Positions 17,038-25,170 of a stretch of 51,611 nucleotides of DNA are shown here, piece after piece. This stretch comes from Amycolatopsis antarctica. Lineage in GTDB: Bacteria; Actinomycetota; Actinomycetes; Mycobacteriales; Pseudonocardiaceae. The stretch lies in contig NZ_NKYE01000023.1 in the NCBI RefSeq assembly GCF_002262875.1, positions 1 through 51,611 on the forward strand, in the 5' to 3' direction. Positions within the stretch are counted from its first letter, which is position 1. Each line of letters begins with the position of its first letter. The notes beneath the pieces were generated by a model, which saw only the letters and a list, made by a program, of their open reading frames with translations, searched no databases and was not told the DNA's origin. Position numbers and translations under genes: made by a program.

Positions 17038-17391
17038 TGTCACTCGTGGTTCCCGTCCGTGATCACGCCTGCCATGCGGCATCGGGGCGTGCGATTCGCC
17101 ATGCGACCGGGAATACGGTCGCCGGATCTGACGCTCGGGGAGGGGTCCCGTGCCCCGGGCAGATCTGTGGTTCTCACTCGGTGTGGCCGAGGACCGGACC
17201 TATACGCCCAGGGTACTCCCAGGCAGGCCACGGTGCACCGCAGGCAAGTCGAAGTCCACAGTGGACGGATGCCGTCCGTCCCTCGGCCACACGGCCGATG
17301 CGCACCAGCCGAGTGGCCGATCCTAGGTATGCGAGCCGGCTTCTAGTGTCGTCCGGGACCACGCGACCGCTCGCGACAGAGGAGTTCTTCG
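17038..17391. other. Divergent intergenic region of 354 nt
   Basis: No gene. It must hold promoters for the RGCVC unit and for the trypsin-like protease. A plausible -10 for the protease is TAGTGT (17345-17350). An exact GTCCACAGTGGAC palindrome lies at 17254-17266. GAGGAG at about 17379 is the protease ribosome site. Confidence 0.5.
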
Positions 17392-18183
17392 ATGCCCGTT
17401 GCCGGAAACAGCAGGAAGTGGATGGGCGCGTTCGCGCTCACTGGTGCCGCGATGGTGGTGGCCGGTGCGCTGTCGCCCGCCGTCGCCGCGGCCGAGGACG
17501 TCACGCCGTACGTCATCGGCGGGCACGACGCCACCGAGGACTACTCCTTCATGGTGTCCCTGCAGAGCGATGGCAATCCCTTCTGCGGCGGCTCGCTGAT
17601 CAGGCCGGACTGGGTGGTCACCGCGGCACACTGTGTCGACGGTCAGGACCCGGCCCAGATCAGCACCCGGATCGGCAGCCGCGAGTACTCCGGCGGTGGC
17701 AGCGAGGCCGGGGCGAGCAGGATCATCGTGCACCCCGACTACCAGCCCGGCCCCAGCGGCGCCGACATCGCGCTCGTGCAACTGGACCGCGCCGTCGAGC
17801 AGCAGCCGATCTCCATCGCCGCCGAGACGGGCGGGGCGGGCACGCCGACGCGCATCCTCGGCTGGGGCCAGCACTGCTTCGACCAGAACTGCCAGGAGCC
17901 ACCGCTGGTGCTGCAGGAACTCGACACCAAGGTCGTCGCCGACGACCAGTGCGTGAAGTTCACGGCGGGCAAGGAGATCTGCACCGACAGCGACACCCCG
18001 GACGCGCAGGGATGCTTCGGCGACTCGGGTGGTCCGCAGATCAAGGGACGCCCCGGTTCCTGGGAACTGGTCGGCGCCACCAGCCGGGACGGCGACGAGG
18101 ACCCGATGTGCGCGACCGGCACCGGCATCTGGACCGACGTCACCGTGCATGCGGAGTGGATCGAGCAGAACGCGGTGAGCTGA
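17392..18183 (+). CDS. Secreted trypsin-like serine protease (S1)
   Basis: A 263-aa exported protease. The signal peptide covers about residues 1-34 (TGAAMVVAGALSPAVAAAED). The mature part begins with YVIGGHDA, in place of the usual IVGG. The catalytic triad is His80 in VTAAHCVDG, Asp125 in ADIALVQLD and Ser212 in GDSGGPQ. Paired cysteines around His80, QHCFDQNCQ and Ser212 fit S1 disulfides. Chymotrypsin/trypsin fold; single gene closed by a strong hairpin. Confidence 0.95.
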   Translation: MPVAGNSRKWMGAFALTGAAMVVAGALSPAVAAAEDVTPYVIGGHDATEDYSFMVSLQSDGNPFCGGSLIRPDWVVTAAHCVDGQDPAQISTRIGSREYSGGGSEAGASRIIVHPDYQPGPSGADIALVQLDRAVEQQPISIAAETGGAGTPTRILGWGQHCFDQNCQEPPLVLQELDTKVVADDQCVKFTAGKEICTDSDTPDAQGCFGDSGGPQIKGRPGSWELVGATSRDGDEDPMCATGTGIWTDVTVHAEWIEQNAVS

Positions 18184-18190
18184 GCCCGTT

Positions 18191-18228
18191 CCACCGTCCC
18201 GGCCGATACGTACCGGCCGGGACGGTGG
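18191..18228. terminator. Strong bidirectional terminator
   Basis: A perfect 15-bp stem (18191-18205 with 18214-18228) around an 8-nt loop lies 7 nt after the protease stop and 26 nt from the stop of the convergent gene. Confidence 0.8.
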
Positions 18229-18254
18229 CGGTACCGCGCCGGTCACGCAAAGGC

Positions 18255-19139
18255 TCAGACCCGGCCGTTCGCACGCAGCAGAGCCAGCGCGCGCAGGGTC
18301 GCCCAGCCGCGCCACTCGAACTCCCCCGCCGGGGAGTGGGAACTCCAGTCGACGGTCCAGCCGCCGTCCGCGCGCCGCGCCGCCGCCAGCGCGTCGAGCC
18401 CGGCCTCGATCAGCGGCTCCGCCAGGTACGCGCGCACCGGCCTGCCGGGTTCCGGGGCGAAGTCCAGCGGGTGCATCGCCTCACCCTCCGCGCCACCCTC
18501 CACCGGCATGACACCGGACGCGGGCAGGAACGCGGCCAGCCTGCGCAGTTCGGCGTCGGCCCCAGGCACGAGATCGTGCACGGTGTCCAGGAACCGCAGT
18601 GCGAACCGGAACTCCAGCGCGTGCCCGGGAGCGTCCAGTTCCCGGATCCGCCGCATCGAGTACTCCGTCGCGGTTGCCGTCCACGGATGCTCGCGTACCG
18701 CCGTGTCGTGCCTGCCGGTCAGGTGCGCGCTCGCCGCGAGCATGCAGGTCATGTGCAGCGAGGACACGGAAGGGTCGACGGCGGCGAAGAACGGGGCGCA
18801 GCCCGCCGGGTCGGCGATCGGCAGGCCGAACGGCAGGCCACCGTCCGGGAGGGTGATCGAGGTCAGCCAGTCACACAGCCGGGCAGCCTCCGATGTGGTT
18901 TCCGGGCCGATCTCCTCGAACACCTCGAAGGCGTGCAGGGCGGCCACGGGCTGGCTGCTCGCCGAGCGTAGGTCCGGTTCGAGGCCGGAACCGTAGCCAC
19001 CGTCGGCATTGCGGTATGCGGCGAGCGCGGCCGTCACCGCGCCGGTGGTGCCGTCGCCGAAGCTCAGTTCGAACCGCCGCCGGTCCAGCAGCCGGGCATG
19101 GGTCGCCATGAAGGTAGTGGTCGCGTCGAGTGGAGTCAC
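18255..19139 (-). CDS. Alpha-alpha toroid (terpene cyclase/prenyltransferase-like) protein
   Basis: A 294-aa protein with repeated D-G-G motifs at regular distances: YRNADGGYGSGLEPDLRS near residue 45, ITLPDGGLPFGLP near 98 and ARRADGGWTVDWSSHSP near 258. This resembles the QW-like repeats of the squalene-cyclase/prenyltransferase fold. I see no DXDD or metal motif of a real cyclase, so activity is open. GTG start at 19139 chosen as the first start before the conserved part; the frame is open to 19196. Confidence 0.65.
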   Translation of the reverse strand: MTPLDATTTFMATHARLLDRRRFELSFGDGTTGAVTAALAAYRNADGGYGSGLEPDLRSASSQPVAALHAFEVFEEIGPETTSEAARLCDWLTSITLPDGGLPFGLPIADPAGCAPFFAAVDPSVSSLHMTCMLAASAHLTGRHDTAVREHPWTATATEYSMRRIRELDAPGHALEFRFALRFLDTVHDLVPGADAELRRLAAFLPASGVMPVEGGAEGEAMHPLDFAPEPGRPVRAYLAEPLIEAGLDALAAARRADGGWTVDWSSHSPAGEFEWRGWATLRALALLRANGRV

Positions 19140-19185
19140 CCCGCGATGATCCCGCCATCCGCGCCGCACGGCTTGTACGGAACGG

Positions 19186-19431
19186 TCACCGGGCACCGGA
19201 GGTCCGGCGTCCGGCGCGCTCGGCGATCACCAGCACCACCACCCCGATCACCGAGACGGTGAGGTTCGCGTACACCTCGAAACCGGTCAGCGCGTCGATG
19301 TGCGGGATGACGAACCTGTTGAAGGCGTTCAGGATCGGGTTGAGGATCGGCTGGAACGCGAGGTGGTCGATCGTCCCGCTGATGCCGGCGACGACCAGGT
19401 ACAGGCCGAGAAACTGGATCGCTTTACGCAT
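19186..19431 (-). CDS. Small two-helix membrane protein, hypothetical
   Basis: An 81-aa protein with two hydrophobic segments (FLGLYLVVAGISGTIDHLAF near the N-terminus and NLTVSVIGVVVLVIAERAG near the C-terminus). No family recognised. Its ATG lies 7 nt after a -10 TAGCGT (19439-19444), so it is likely leaderless. It lies divergent from the two-component operon. Confidence 0.65.
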   Translation of the reverse strand: MRKAIQFLGLYLVVAGISGTIDHLAFQPILNPILNAFNRFVIPHIDALTGFEVYANLTVSVIGVVVLVIAERAGRRTSGAR

Positions 19432-19438
19432 ACCCAGG

Positions 19439-19444
19439 ACGCTA
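19439..19444 (-). promoter_or_regulatory. -10 hexamer TAGCGT of a leaderless promoter
   Basis: TAGCGT on the minus strand, 7 nt before the ATG at 19431; no ribosome site. Confidence 0.45.
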
Positions 19445-19611
19445 GGAACCGCGGACCGGTAGCCGCATCGGCCGCCGGCATCCGCCGCCTTGACGCCCGG
19501 ATCGGACCCGCCGCCGCGCGCTCCGACCTCGGTATCGACCGTGCCGACTTCGGTATCGTTCCGCTCGCGCGGCGCGCCCCGTACCCCCGGGCGCGGGTAG
19601 GTTCGGCCGGC

Positions 19612-20727
19612 ATGGACGGTGCGCGGCGGCGCGATACCCGCGAGTGGGTGGTGGACAGTGCCGTGTTCCTGGTCGCCGTCCTCTACGGCTTGGTGACCGC
19701 CGGACTCCGGCTGGACTCGGTGCCGCCGGAACCCTCGTGGCTGTTCACCGTCGACCAGTTCACCGGTGCGCTCGGCTGTGCGGCCGTCTGGTTGCGCAGG
19801 CGCTGGCCGGTTCCGCTGGTGCTGGTGCTGGTGGTGCTGTCGACGTTCTCCGAATTGGTCGGCGGCGCGCTGCTGGTCACGCTGTTCACCGTTGCCGTGC
19901 ACCGGCCGGTGCGGACCACGATGTGGGTGTTCGGGCTCGGCCTGCTCGCCGCGGTCGTCTACGTGGTGCTGCGTCCCGAACCGGACGTCCCGACCGCGCT
20001 CCTGCTGGCGTTCGGGGTCGCCGTGGAGGGAGCGGTGGTCGGCTGGGGGCTGTCCATCCATCATCAGCGCAGGCTGGTGGCGCAGGCGGAGACGGAGGCG
20101 GCGTTGCGCGCCGAACAGGCCCAGCACGAGGTTCGGGAGGAGATCGCCAGGGAGATGCACGACGTCCTCGGCCACCGGCTGTCCCTGCTGAGCGTGCACG
20201 CGGGCGCGCTGGAGTACCGGCCGGACGCGCCCGCCGAGGACGTGGAGAGGACGGCCGCGGTGATCCGGCAGAGCGCCCACGAGGCCCTGCAGGACCTGCG
20301 CGAGGTGATCGGTGTGCTGCGGGCCCCGGTGGGTGAGCTGCCACAGCCGACGCTCGCCGACGTGGACGCTCTGGTCGCCGAATCGGCGGCCGGCGGAATG
20401 CGTGTGCACCTGCGCGAGGTGCCCGCGGGGCCGGTTCCGGACCTCGCCGGCCGCACCGCGTACCGGGTGGTGCAGGAGGGGCTGACCAACGTCCGCAAGC
20501 ACGCGCCGGGGGCGGAGGCGAGCGTCGCGGTCACCGGCCGGCCGGGCGAGGGGCTCACCGTGCTGGTGGTCAACGGCCCGCCCGCCGCCACCCCGGCACC
20601 GGGGCGGCCGGGGCGGGGGCTGACCGGATTGGGCGAGCGGGCAGCGCTGGCAGGCGGGCGGCTGGAGCACGGAGGTGTCCCCGGCGGCGGCTGGCGGCTG
20701 ACGGCCTGGCTACCGTGGCCGGCATGA
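19612..20727 (+). CDS. Sensor histidine kinase (HisKA_3)
   Basis: A 371-aa kinase with about five N-terminal membrane segments, the box EEIAREMHDVLGHRLSLLSV with phospho-acceptor His183, and a HATPase domain (AYRVVQEGLTNVRKHAPGA, GRGLTGLGERAALAGG). The usual D-x-G-x-G between these is replaced by a shorter VNGPPAATPAPGRPGRG, a variation seen in this subfamily. The ATG is 8 nt after TAGGTT (19598-19603), nearly leaderless. The stop overlaps the regulator start. No transporter is adjacent, unlike the first two-component pair. Confidence 0.9.
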   Translation: MDGARRRDTREWVVDSAVFLVAVLYGLVTAGLRLDSVPPEPSWLFTVDQFTGALGCAAVWLRRRWPVPLVLVLVVLSTFSELVGGALLVTLFTVAVHRPVRTTMWVFGLGLLAAVVYVVLRPEPDVPTALLLAFGVAVEGAVVGWGLSIHHQRRLVAQAETEAALRAEQAQHEVREEIAREMHDVLGHRLSLLSVHAGALEYRPDAPAEDVERTAAVIRQSAHEALQDLREVIGVLRAPVGELPQPTLADVDALVAESAAGGMRVHLREVPAGPVPDLAGRTAYRVVQEGLTNVRKHAPGAEASVAVTGRPGEGLTVLVVNGPPAATPAPGRPGRGLTGLGERAALAGGRLEHGGVPGGGWRLTAWLPWPA

Positions 20728-21401
20728 CCGGATCCGCGGCGAACCCCGTCGGCGTGCTCATCGTCGACGACGATCCGCTGGTGCGGGCCGGCCTGACGAT
20801 GATGCTGGGCGGCACGCCGGAGATCCGGGTGGTCGGTGCGGCCGCTGACGGCGCGGAGGTGCCCGCCCTGGTCGAGCGGCACGCCCCGGACGTGGTGCTG
20901 ATGGACATCCGGATGCCCTCGGTGGACGGGCTGAGCGCGACCGAGGCGCTGCGGGCCCGACCGGGTGCACCGGAGGTCGTGGTGCTGACCACCTTCGACG
21001 CGGACGAGCACGTGCTGCGCGCCCTCCGGGCGGGAGCGGCCGGCTTCCTGCTGAAGGACACCCCGCCCGCCGAGATCGTGGCGGCGGTACGCCAGGTGGC
21101 CGCCGGACGCCCGGTGCTGTCGCCGGAGGTGACCCGGAGGCTGATCGCGAAGGTCTCCGCGTCCGGCAGCGACCGCCGCCGGGACGAGGCGACGCGCAGA
21201 CTGGCCGCGCTCAACGAGCGGGAGCGCGAGGTCGCCACCGGGATCGGCGAGGGCAGGTCGAACGCGGAGATCGCCGCCTCGCTGTACCTGGGCGTGCCGA
21301 CGGTCAAGACGCACGTGTCGGCCATCTTCACCAAGCTGGGCCTGAACAACCGGGTGCAGATCGCACTACTGGTCCACGACGCTGCCGGGGACGGTGCCTG
21401 A
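20724..21401 (+). CDS. Response regulator, NarL/LuxR family
   Basis: A 225-aa regulator: receiver domain with DDDP (15-18), phospho-acceptor Asp61 in LMDIRMPS and Lys in FLLKDTPP; LuxR HTH with LNEREREVATGIGEGRSNAEI and VPTVKTHVSAIFTKLGLNN. The ATG at 20724 overlaps the kinase stop (ATGA), the preferred coupled start; an ATG three codons earlier is also possible. Partner of the kinase above. Confidence 0.92.
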   Translation: MTGSAANPVGVLIVDDDPLVRAGLTMMLGGTPEIRVVGAAADGAEVPALVERHAPDVVLMDIRMPSVDGLSATEALRARPGAPEVVVLTTFDADEHVLRALRAGAAGFLLKDTPPAEIVAAVRQVAAGRPVLSPEVTRRLIAKVSASGSDRRRDEATRRLAALNEREREVATGIGEGRSNAEIAASLYLGVPTVKTHVSAIFTKLGLNNRVQIALLVHDAAGDGA

Positions 21402-21426
21402 CTGTCTGTTGTGGACGGTCGATGGT

Positions 21427-21458
21427 GGCGCTGGCCCACGCGTCGGTGGGCCGGCGCC
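21427..21458. terminator. Terminator hairpin after the second two-component operon
   Basis: A 13-bp stem with one G-T pair (21427-21439 with 21446-21458) and a 6-nt loop, between the convergent stops at 21401 and 21477. Confidence 0.65.
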
Positions 21459-21476
21459 GGACGTGTGCCGAGACGG

Positions 21477-22127
21477 TCAGGCGCAGGCGGCGGTGTCGAC
21501 GTCGAGCACCGGGTCCCCGGCGAGCGCACCGGTGATCGTGTAGTCGTCCACCGGCGTGGCGACACCGTCCTGGACCTGGTAGCGGACGCGGCTGCCGTCG
21601 TAGACGAGGTCGGTTCCCGTGCCGACGTTCGAGGCGGCGAGCGTGATGAGGTCGCGGCCGGTGGCCGACGCGGCGCACTCGTAGCCGACCCGGCTGGCGG
21701 CGCCGCCGCCCTCGTTCAGTTTCAGCGGCTGCCCGTCCTCGGTGGTCAGACCGCGGGGGGCGCCGTCGGCGGCCCTGTCCCAGACACTGAAGGTGGCGGT
21801 GTTCGCCCCCATCGACTCGGTGACCACGACCTCCTGGCTGCCGTCGCCGTTGATGTCGGTCACTCGCAGCGGCAGTACGCCGCGGTAGGCGTCGGCGGGC
21901 ATCTCCACCGAGTTCTCCACCCCGTTCACGGTGAACCGCAGCGACTGCACGCTGCCGTCACCCAAGGGGGTCAGCGTGACCAGATCGGCCGTGCCGTCGC
22001 CGTCGAGGTCCGCGGCGGCCTGCTGCACCTGCGGAATCTCCTGCGCCGAGGCGATTCCGACCGGCAGCGCGAAGAGTCCTGCGGTCAGCGCGGTCATGGT
22101 GACGACGGTCTTCGTGGTCCTGCGCAT
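21477..22127 (-). CDS. Secreted FG-GAP/VCBS-like repeat protein
   Basis: A 216-aa exported protein. Signal peptide about residues 1-28 (VVTMTALTAGLFALPVGIAS). The mature part has two calcium-loop motifs of the beta-propeller type, AAADLDGDGTADLV and VTDINGDGSQEVVV. Two cysteines (YECAAS and TAACA at the C-terminus) may pair. The ATG at 22127 has GGGAAGG 7 nt upstream; an ATG 40 codons earlier lacks support. Function unknown. Confidence 0.75.
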   Translation of the reverse strand: MRRTTKTVVTMTALTAGLFALPVGIASAQEIPQVQQAAADLDGDGTADLVTLTPLGDGSVQSLRFTVNGVENSVEMPADAYRGVLPLRVTDINGDGSQEVVVTESMGANTATFSVWDRAADGAPRGLTTEDGQPLKLNEGGGAASRVGYECAASATGRDLITLAASNVGTGTDLVYDGSRVRYQVQDGVATPVDDYTITGALAGDPVLDVDTAACA

Positions 22128-22378
22128 GGTGTGGCCTTCCCTGGTGCTGTCGTGGTCCGGTGCGTTCGTGACTTCGCGGGTCGCGTTCGGCATCCGGCTC
22201 CCCCGGTGTTCGCGGGCAACTCCTTCGTCGTCGAACTTCGGCGACACAAGAGGAGATGCGTGGGAACGTCCCGATGTTCAGCCGAAGTGAGATTGGTCCG
22301 AACCAGGCAACCTTTTCGCCGACGATGCGTCCGAAGTCACGGCTGGACAAGAACAGCAGGGTTTGGCGGACCGTCTAC

Positions 22379-23209
22379 TCAGGACTTCGATCCGTGTGCC
22401 TTTACGGAGACCGGTTCCCACTCGCGCCAGGTCGCCAGTCGCGACTCGTAGTCCTTCGTCGCGACCGCCAGCGGGCCGTCGCCGAAGAAGATCCGCAGTG
22501 GCGGCCGCGCGGAGTCGACGAGCTGGAGTACCGCGGCCCGCGTCGCCCCGGGATCGCCGGGGGTGGCCTGCCGTTTCGGAGCGGCCTTCTGCGCTTCGCG
22601 GAAATCGTCGTAGACCGGCAGTGCCTCGGCCCGCCGGGCGGACGGTCCGGCCCAGTCGGTCGAGTAGCCCGCCGGTTCGATCAGCGTCACCTTGATGCCG
22701 AAGCTCGCGACCTCCTGGGCGAGCGACTGGCTGATTCCCTCCAGCGCCCACTTCGAGGCGTGGTAGGCACCGACATTGGGGAAGGCGCTGATGCCACCGA
22801 TCGAGGACACCTGCAGGATGTGCCCGGATCCCTGATCCCGCAGGAAAGGCAACGCGGCCTGGGTGACCCAGAGCGCGCCGAAGAGGTTGGTCTCGAGCTG
22901 GTCGCGGAGGTCGGACTCGCTCAGCTCCTCGACCATGCCGAACTGCCCGTAGCCCGCGTTGTTGACCACCACGTCCAGGCTGCCGAACCGCTCCCGCGCC
23001 GTGCGGACGGCGGCGAAGGCGGCGTCCCGGTCGGTGACGTCGAGCCGCAGCGGCAGCACACGGTCGCCGAAGCGATCGACCAGATCGTCGAGGGTGGCCG
23101 TGTCGCGGGCGGTGGCGGCCACGGAGTCGCCGCGTTCCAGTGCCGCGATCGACCATTCCCGGCCGAAACCCTTGGAAGCGCCGGTGATGAACCAGGTCTT
23201 CGGTGTCAT
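22379..23209 (-). CDS. Short-chain dehydrogenase/reductase
   Basis: A 276-aa classical SDR: NAD(P) loop TGASKGFG, NNAGYG, catalytic Ser in QVSSIGG and Y-x-x-x-K in YHASKWAL. The SDR subset with KTWFITGASKGFGREW oxidises or reduces unknown small carbonyl compounds. It lies 8 nt after the stop of the hydrolase gene and is its second operon member. The ATG has GGAGCGAT just upstream. Confidence 0.9.
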   Translation of the reverse strand: MTPKTWFITGASKGFGREWSIAALERGDSVAATARDTATLDDLVDRFGDRVLPLRLDVTDRDAAFAAVRTARERFGSLDVVVNNAGYGQFGMVEELSESDLRDQLETNLFGALWVTQAALPFLRDQGSGHILQVSSIGGISAFPNVGAYHASKWALEGISQSLAQEVASFGIKVTLIEPAGYSTDWAGPSARRAEALPVYDDFREAQKAAPKRQATPGDPGATRAAVLQLVDSARPPLRIFFGDGPLAVATKDYESRLATWREWEPVSVKAHGSKS

Positions 23210-23217
23210 ATCGCTCC

Positions 23218-24051
23218 TCAGCGGTCGATGAACCCGATCAGGGCCTCGTTGAACTCCTGTGCGTGCGAGGCGTTGATCGCGTGCGGGCCGTTCTCCAGCA
23301 CTACCAGTTCGGAGTCGGCGATCGCCTCTGCTGAGCGCTTCCCGCTGACCTCGAGGGGGACGATCGCGTCCGAGTCGCCGTGGATCACCAGCGTGGGCAC
23401 GGTGACCTTCGCCAGATCCGCGCGGAAGTCGGTGCGGCCGAACGCCGCGATGCAGTCGAGGGTGCCCTTGGGTGAGGCGAACGCGGCGATGGTCTGTGCG
23501 TAGGCGCGTTGTTCCTCGCTGACGGTCAGTGTGCCGCCCGCGCTGAAGAAGTTGGTGGTGAACTCCTTCAGGAACGCGAGCCGGTCCCCGGTCACGCCGT
23601 TCTCGAAACCGGCGATCGTCTCGTCGTCGAGGCCGCCGTCCGGGTTGTCCTCGGACTTGTAGAGGTACGGGGGCACCGCGGCGGCCAGCACCGCCCTGGC
23701 GATCCGGCTCGAACCGTAGGTGCTCAGGTACCGCACCACCTCACCGCCGCCCATCGAGAATCCGACCAGGGTGACCTCGTTCAGGTTCAGGTGGTTGAGC
23801 AGGGTGTCCAGGTCGCCGGCGAAGGTGTCGTAGTCGTAGCCGTTCCACGGCTGCGAGGAGTCGCCGAAGCCGCGGCGGTCGTAGGTGATGACGCGGTGCC
23901 CGGCGTCGACGAGTGCCGGTACCTGGTGTTCCCAGGACCGTCCGCTGAGCGGCCAGCCGTGGATCAGCACGACCGGGGTGCCGCTGCCGTAGTCCTCGTA
24001 GTGCAGTTCGATCGGACCGCTGTTCTCACTGCCTGTCGTCAGCGTGGGCAT
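23218..24051 (-). CDS. Alpha/beta hydrolase, non-haem haloperoxidase-like
   Basis: A 277-aa alpha/beta hydrolase: oxyanion region HGWPLSGRSWEHQ, nucleophile Ser in VGFSMGGGE, acid Asp in HGDSDAIVP and His in ENGPHAINASHA. YDRRGFGDSSQPWNGYDYDT is the signature of the cofactor-free haloperoxidase/arylesterase group. The ATG at 24051 has GGAGG upstream, which rules out the long upstream extension. Operon with the SDR; an 18-bp perfect palindrome 22 nt upstream suggests repression. Confidence 0.9.
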   Translation of the reverse strand: MPTLTTGSENSGPIELHYEDYGSGTPVVLIHGWPLSGRSWEHQVPALVDAGHRVITYDRRGFGDSSQPWNGYDYDTFAGDLDTLLNHLNLNEVTLVGFSMGGGEVVRYLSTYGSSRIARAVLAAAVPPYLYKSEDNPDGGLDDETIAGFENGVTGDRLAFLKEFTTNFFSAGGTLTVSEEQRAYAQTIAAFASPKGTLDCIAAFGRTDFRADLAKVTVPTLVIHGDSDAIVPLEVSGKRSAEAIADSELVVLENGPHAINASHAQEFNEALIGFIDR

Positions 24052-24073
24052 GGTGACCTCCGGTTTACTCGAA

Positions 24074-24091
24074 TACCTTGTGCACAAGGTA
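24074..24091. promoter_or_regulatory. 18-bp perfect palindrome, probable repressor operator
   Basis: TACCTTGTGCACAAGGTA at 24074-24091 is fully self-complementary and lies 22 nt upstream of the hydrolase ATG. Its size and CTTG/CAAG arms resemble MarR- or HxlR-type operators. The regulator is not obviously adjacent. Confidence 0.6.
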
Positions 24092-24196
24092 AGTGCCCGC
24101 AATGCACCAGAATCATGCAAGATGTGATGCCAGTCATATTCGTCGGTGAGCGATCCCGCGGCACGCCGGGGCGCACGAACGGGTGCCACACACGCG

Positions 24197-24230
24197 GCAG
24201 CGGCCCCGACCAGGAGGTCGGAGCCGCTGC
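24197..24230. terminator. Terminator hairpin after the YCII gene
   Basis: A 15-bp stem with one mismatch (24197-24211 with 24216-24230) and an AGGA loop, 28 nt past the minus-strand stop at 24258. Confidence 0.65.
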
Positions 24231-24257
24231 GGTGTCGATGCCGTGCGCCGGCGGGAA

Positions 24258-24632
24258 CTACTCCGGGTTCTCCTGCAGGGCGCGGACCTCGATCCGGGAC
24301 TGCAGGGCTGCCGAACACTGCTCGGCCCAGGTCAGCGCGGCCGCTTCGTCAGCCGCCTCGATGATCCAGAAACCGCCGACGTACTCGGTCGCGTCGACGA
24401 AGGGACCGGGCGTGCGCTTCGGTTCGCCGCCGGTGGCGTCGACGGTGATCGCGGTCGACGGCGGGTGCAGGCCCCCGGCGTGGACGAAGGCCCCGGCCTC
24501 GTTCAGTTCGGTGTTGAAGCGCTCGACCGCGGCCATCATCGCTTCCAGTTCGGCCGGGTCCATCTCCTGCATCGACTCCATCGTCGGCTCCTCGGCCGTG
24601 TCGTGCGGGATGGTCAGGAAGTACTGCGTCAT
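24258..24632 (-). CDS. YCII-related domain protein
   Basis: A 124-aa protein of the YCII/DGPF group: MTQYFLTIPHD start, FVHAGGLHPPSTAITV in the middle and VGGFWIIEAADEAAALTWAE near the end. These dimeric alpha-beta proteins have a ferredoxin-like fold and mostly unknown function; in actinobacteria they often sit beside ECF sigma factors, but none is seen here. GGAGCAG upstream of the ATG. The cupin gene lies upstream on the same strand. Confidence 0.85.
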   Translation of the reverse strand: MTQYFLTIPHDTAEEPTMESMQEMDPAELEAMMAAVERFNTELNEAGAFVHAGGLHPPSTAITVDATGGEPKRTPGPFVDATEYVGGFWIIEAADEAAALTWAEQCSAALQSRIEVRALQENPE

Positions 24633-24725
24633 GGGACTGCTCCGTTTCGTTTCGGTATTTCTGTTCGATCGGACAGGTCGGCCAGATCGGTGTTGCGGGG
24701 TTTCCGGTTCGGTTGGGTCGACGAT

Positions 24726-25076
24726 TCAGGACTGCTCGGCGAATTCCTGGATCATCACCGGAGAGGCGTGGATGCAGACAATCCGGAGCGTCCCGGTGCC
24801 GGTGTTGGTGAATCGGTGCCAGGCGTCGGCGGGGGCGACGGCGGTGTCGCCCGCACGGGCGACGAAACTGTCCTCGCCGACGACGATGGTCGCCTCGCCC
24901 TCCAGGATCGTCCAGGTCTCGTCGTACGGGTGGCGGTGCAGGCCGGGACCCTGACCGGGGCCGGAGGTGACGAGGAAGAACGACACGTTCGAACCGTGCG
25001 GCGCTCCCTCGAACCGGAGGGTGCGGCTGTCGCCGACGCGGATGCTGTCTGCCGGAATCGCGGGCGTGGTGGCCAT
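24726..25076 (-). CDS. Single-domain cupin
   Basis: A 116-aa cupin with motif 1 GLHRHPYDETWTILEGEATI and motif 2 DTAVAPADAWHRFTN, giving three His and one Glu as likely metal ligands. Function unknown; such proteins include small dioxygenases and sensors. The ATG at 25076 has AAAGGA 8 nt upstream; an ATG at 25118 with GGAG is an alternative that would add 14 residues. Divergent from an ArsR-type regulator, its likely controller. Confidence 0.83.
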   Translation of the reverse strand: MATTPAIPADSIRVGDSRTLRFEGAPHGSNVSFFLVTSGPGQGPGLHRHPYDETWTILEGEATIVVGEDSFVARAGDTAVAPADAWHRFTNTGTGTLRIVCIHASPVMIQEFAEQS

Positions 25077-25146
25077 GATCTGTGGTCCTTTCGGCTGGAA
25101 CGCGCTGTTCTTGTTCATAGATTGCTCCGGCCGGGGCAGCGCTGAC

Positions 25147-25170
25147 TACGCTTTCGATGTGGATCGAAAG
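25147..25170 (+). promoter_or_regulatory. Leaderless -10 and overlapping autoregulatory palindrome
   Basis: TACGCT (25147-25152) is 6 nt before the GTG at 25159, so transcription should start on it. CTTTCGAT (25151-25158) and ATCGAAAG (25163-25170) form a perfect inverted repeat with a GTGG centre that covers the start codon. A repressor here would block both initiation and, by nearness, the divergent cupin promoter. Confidence 0.65.
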
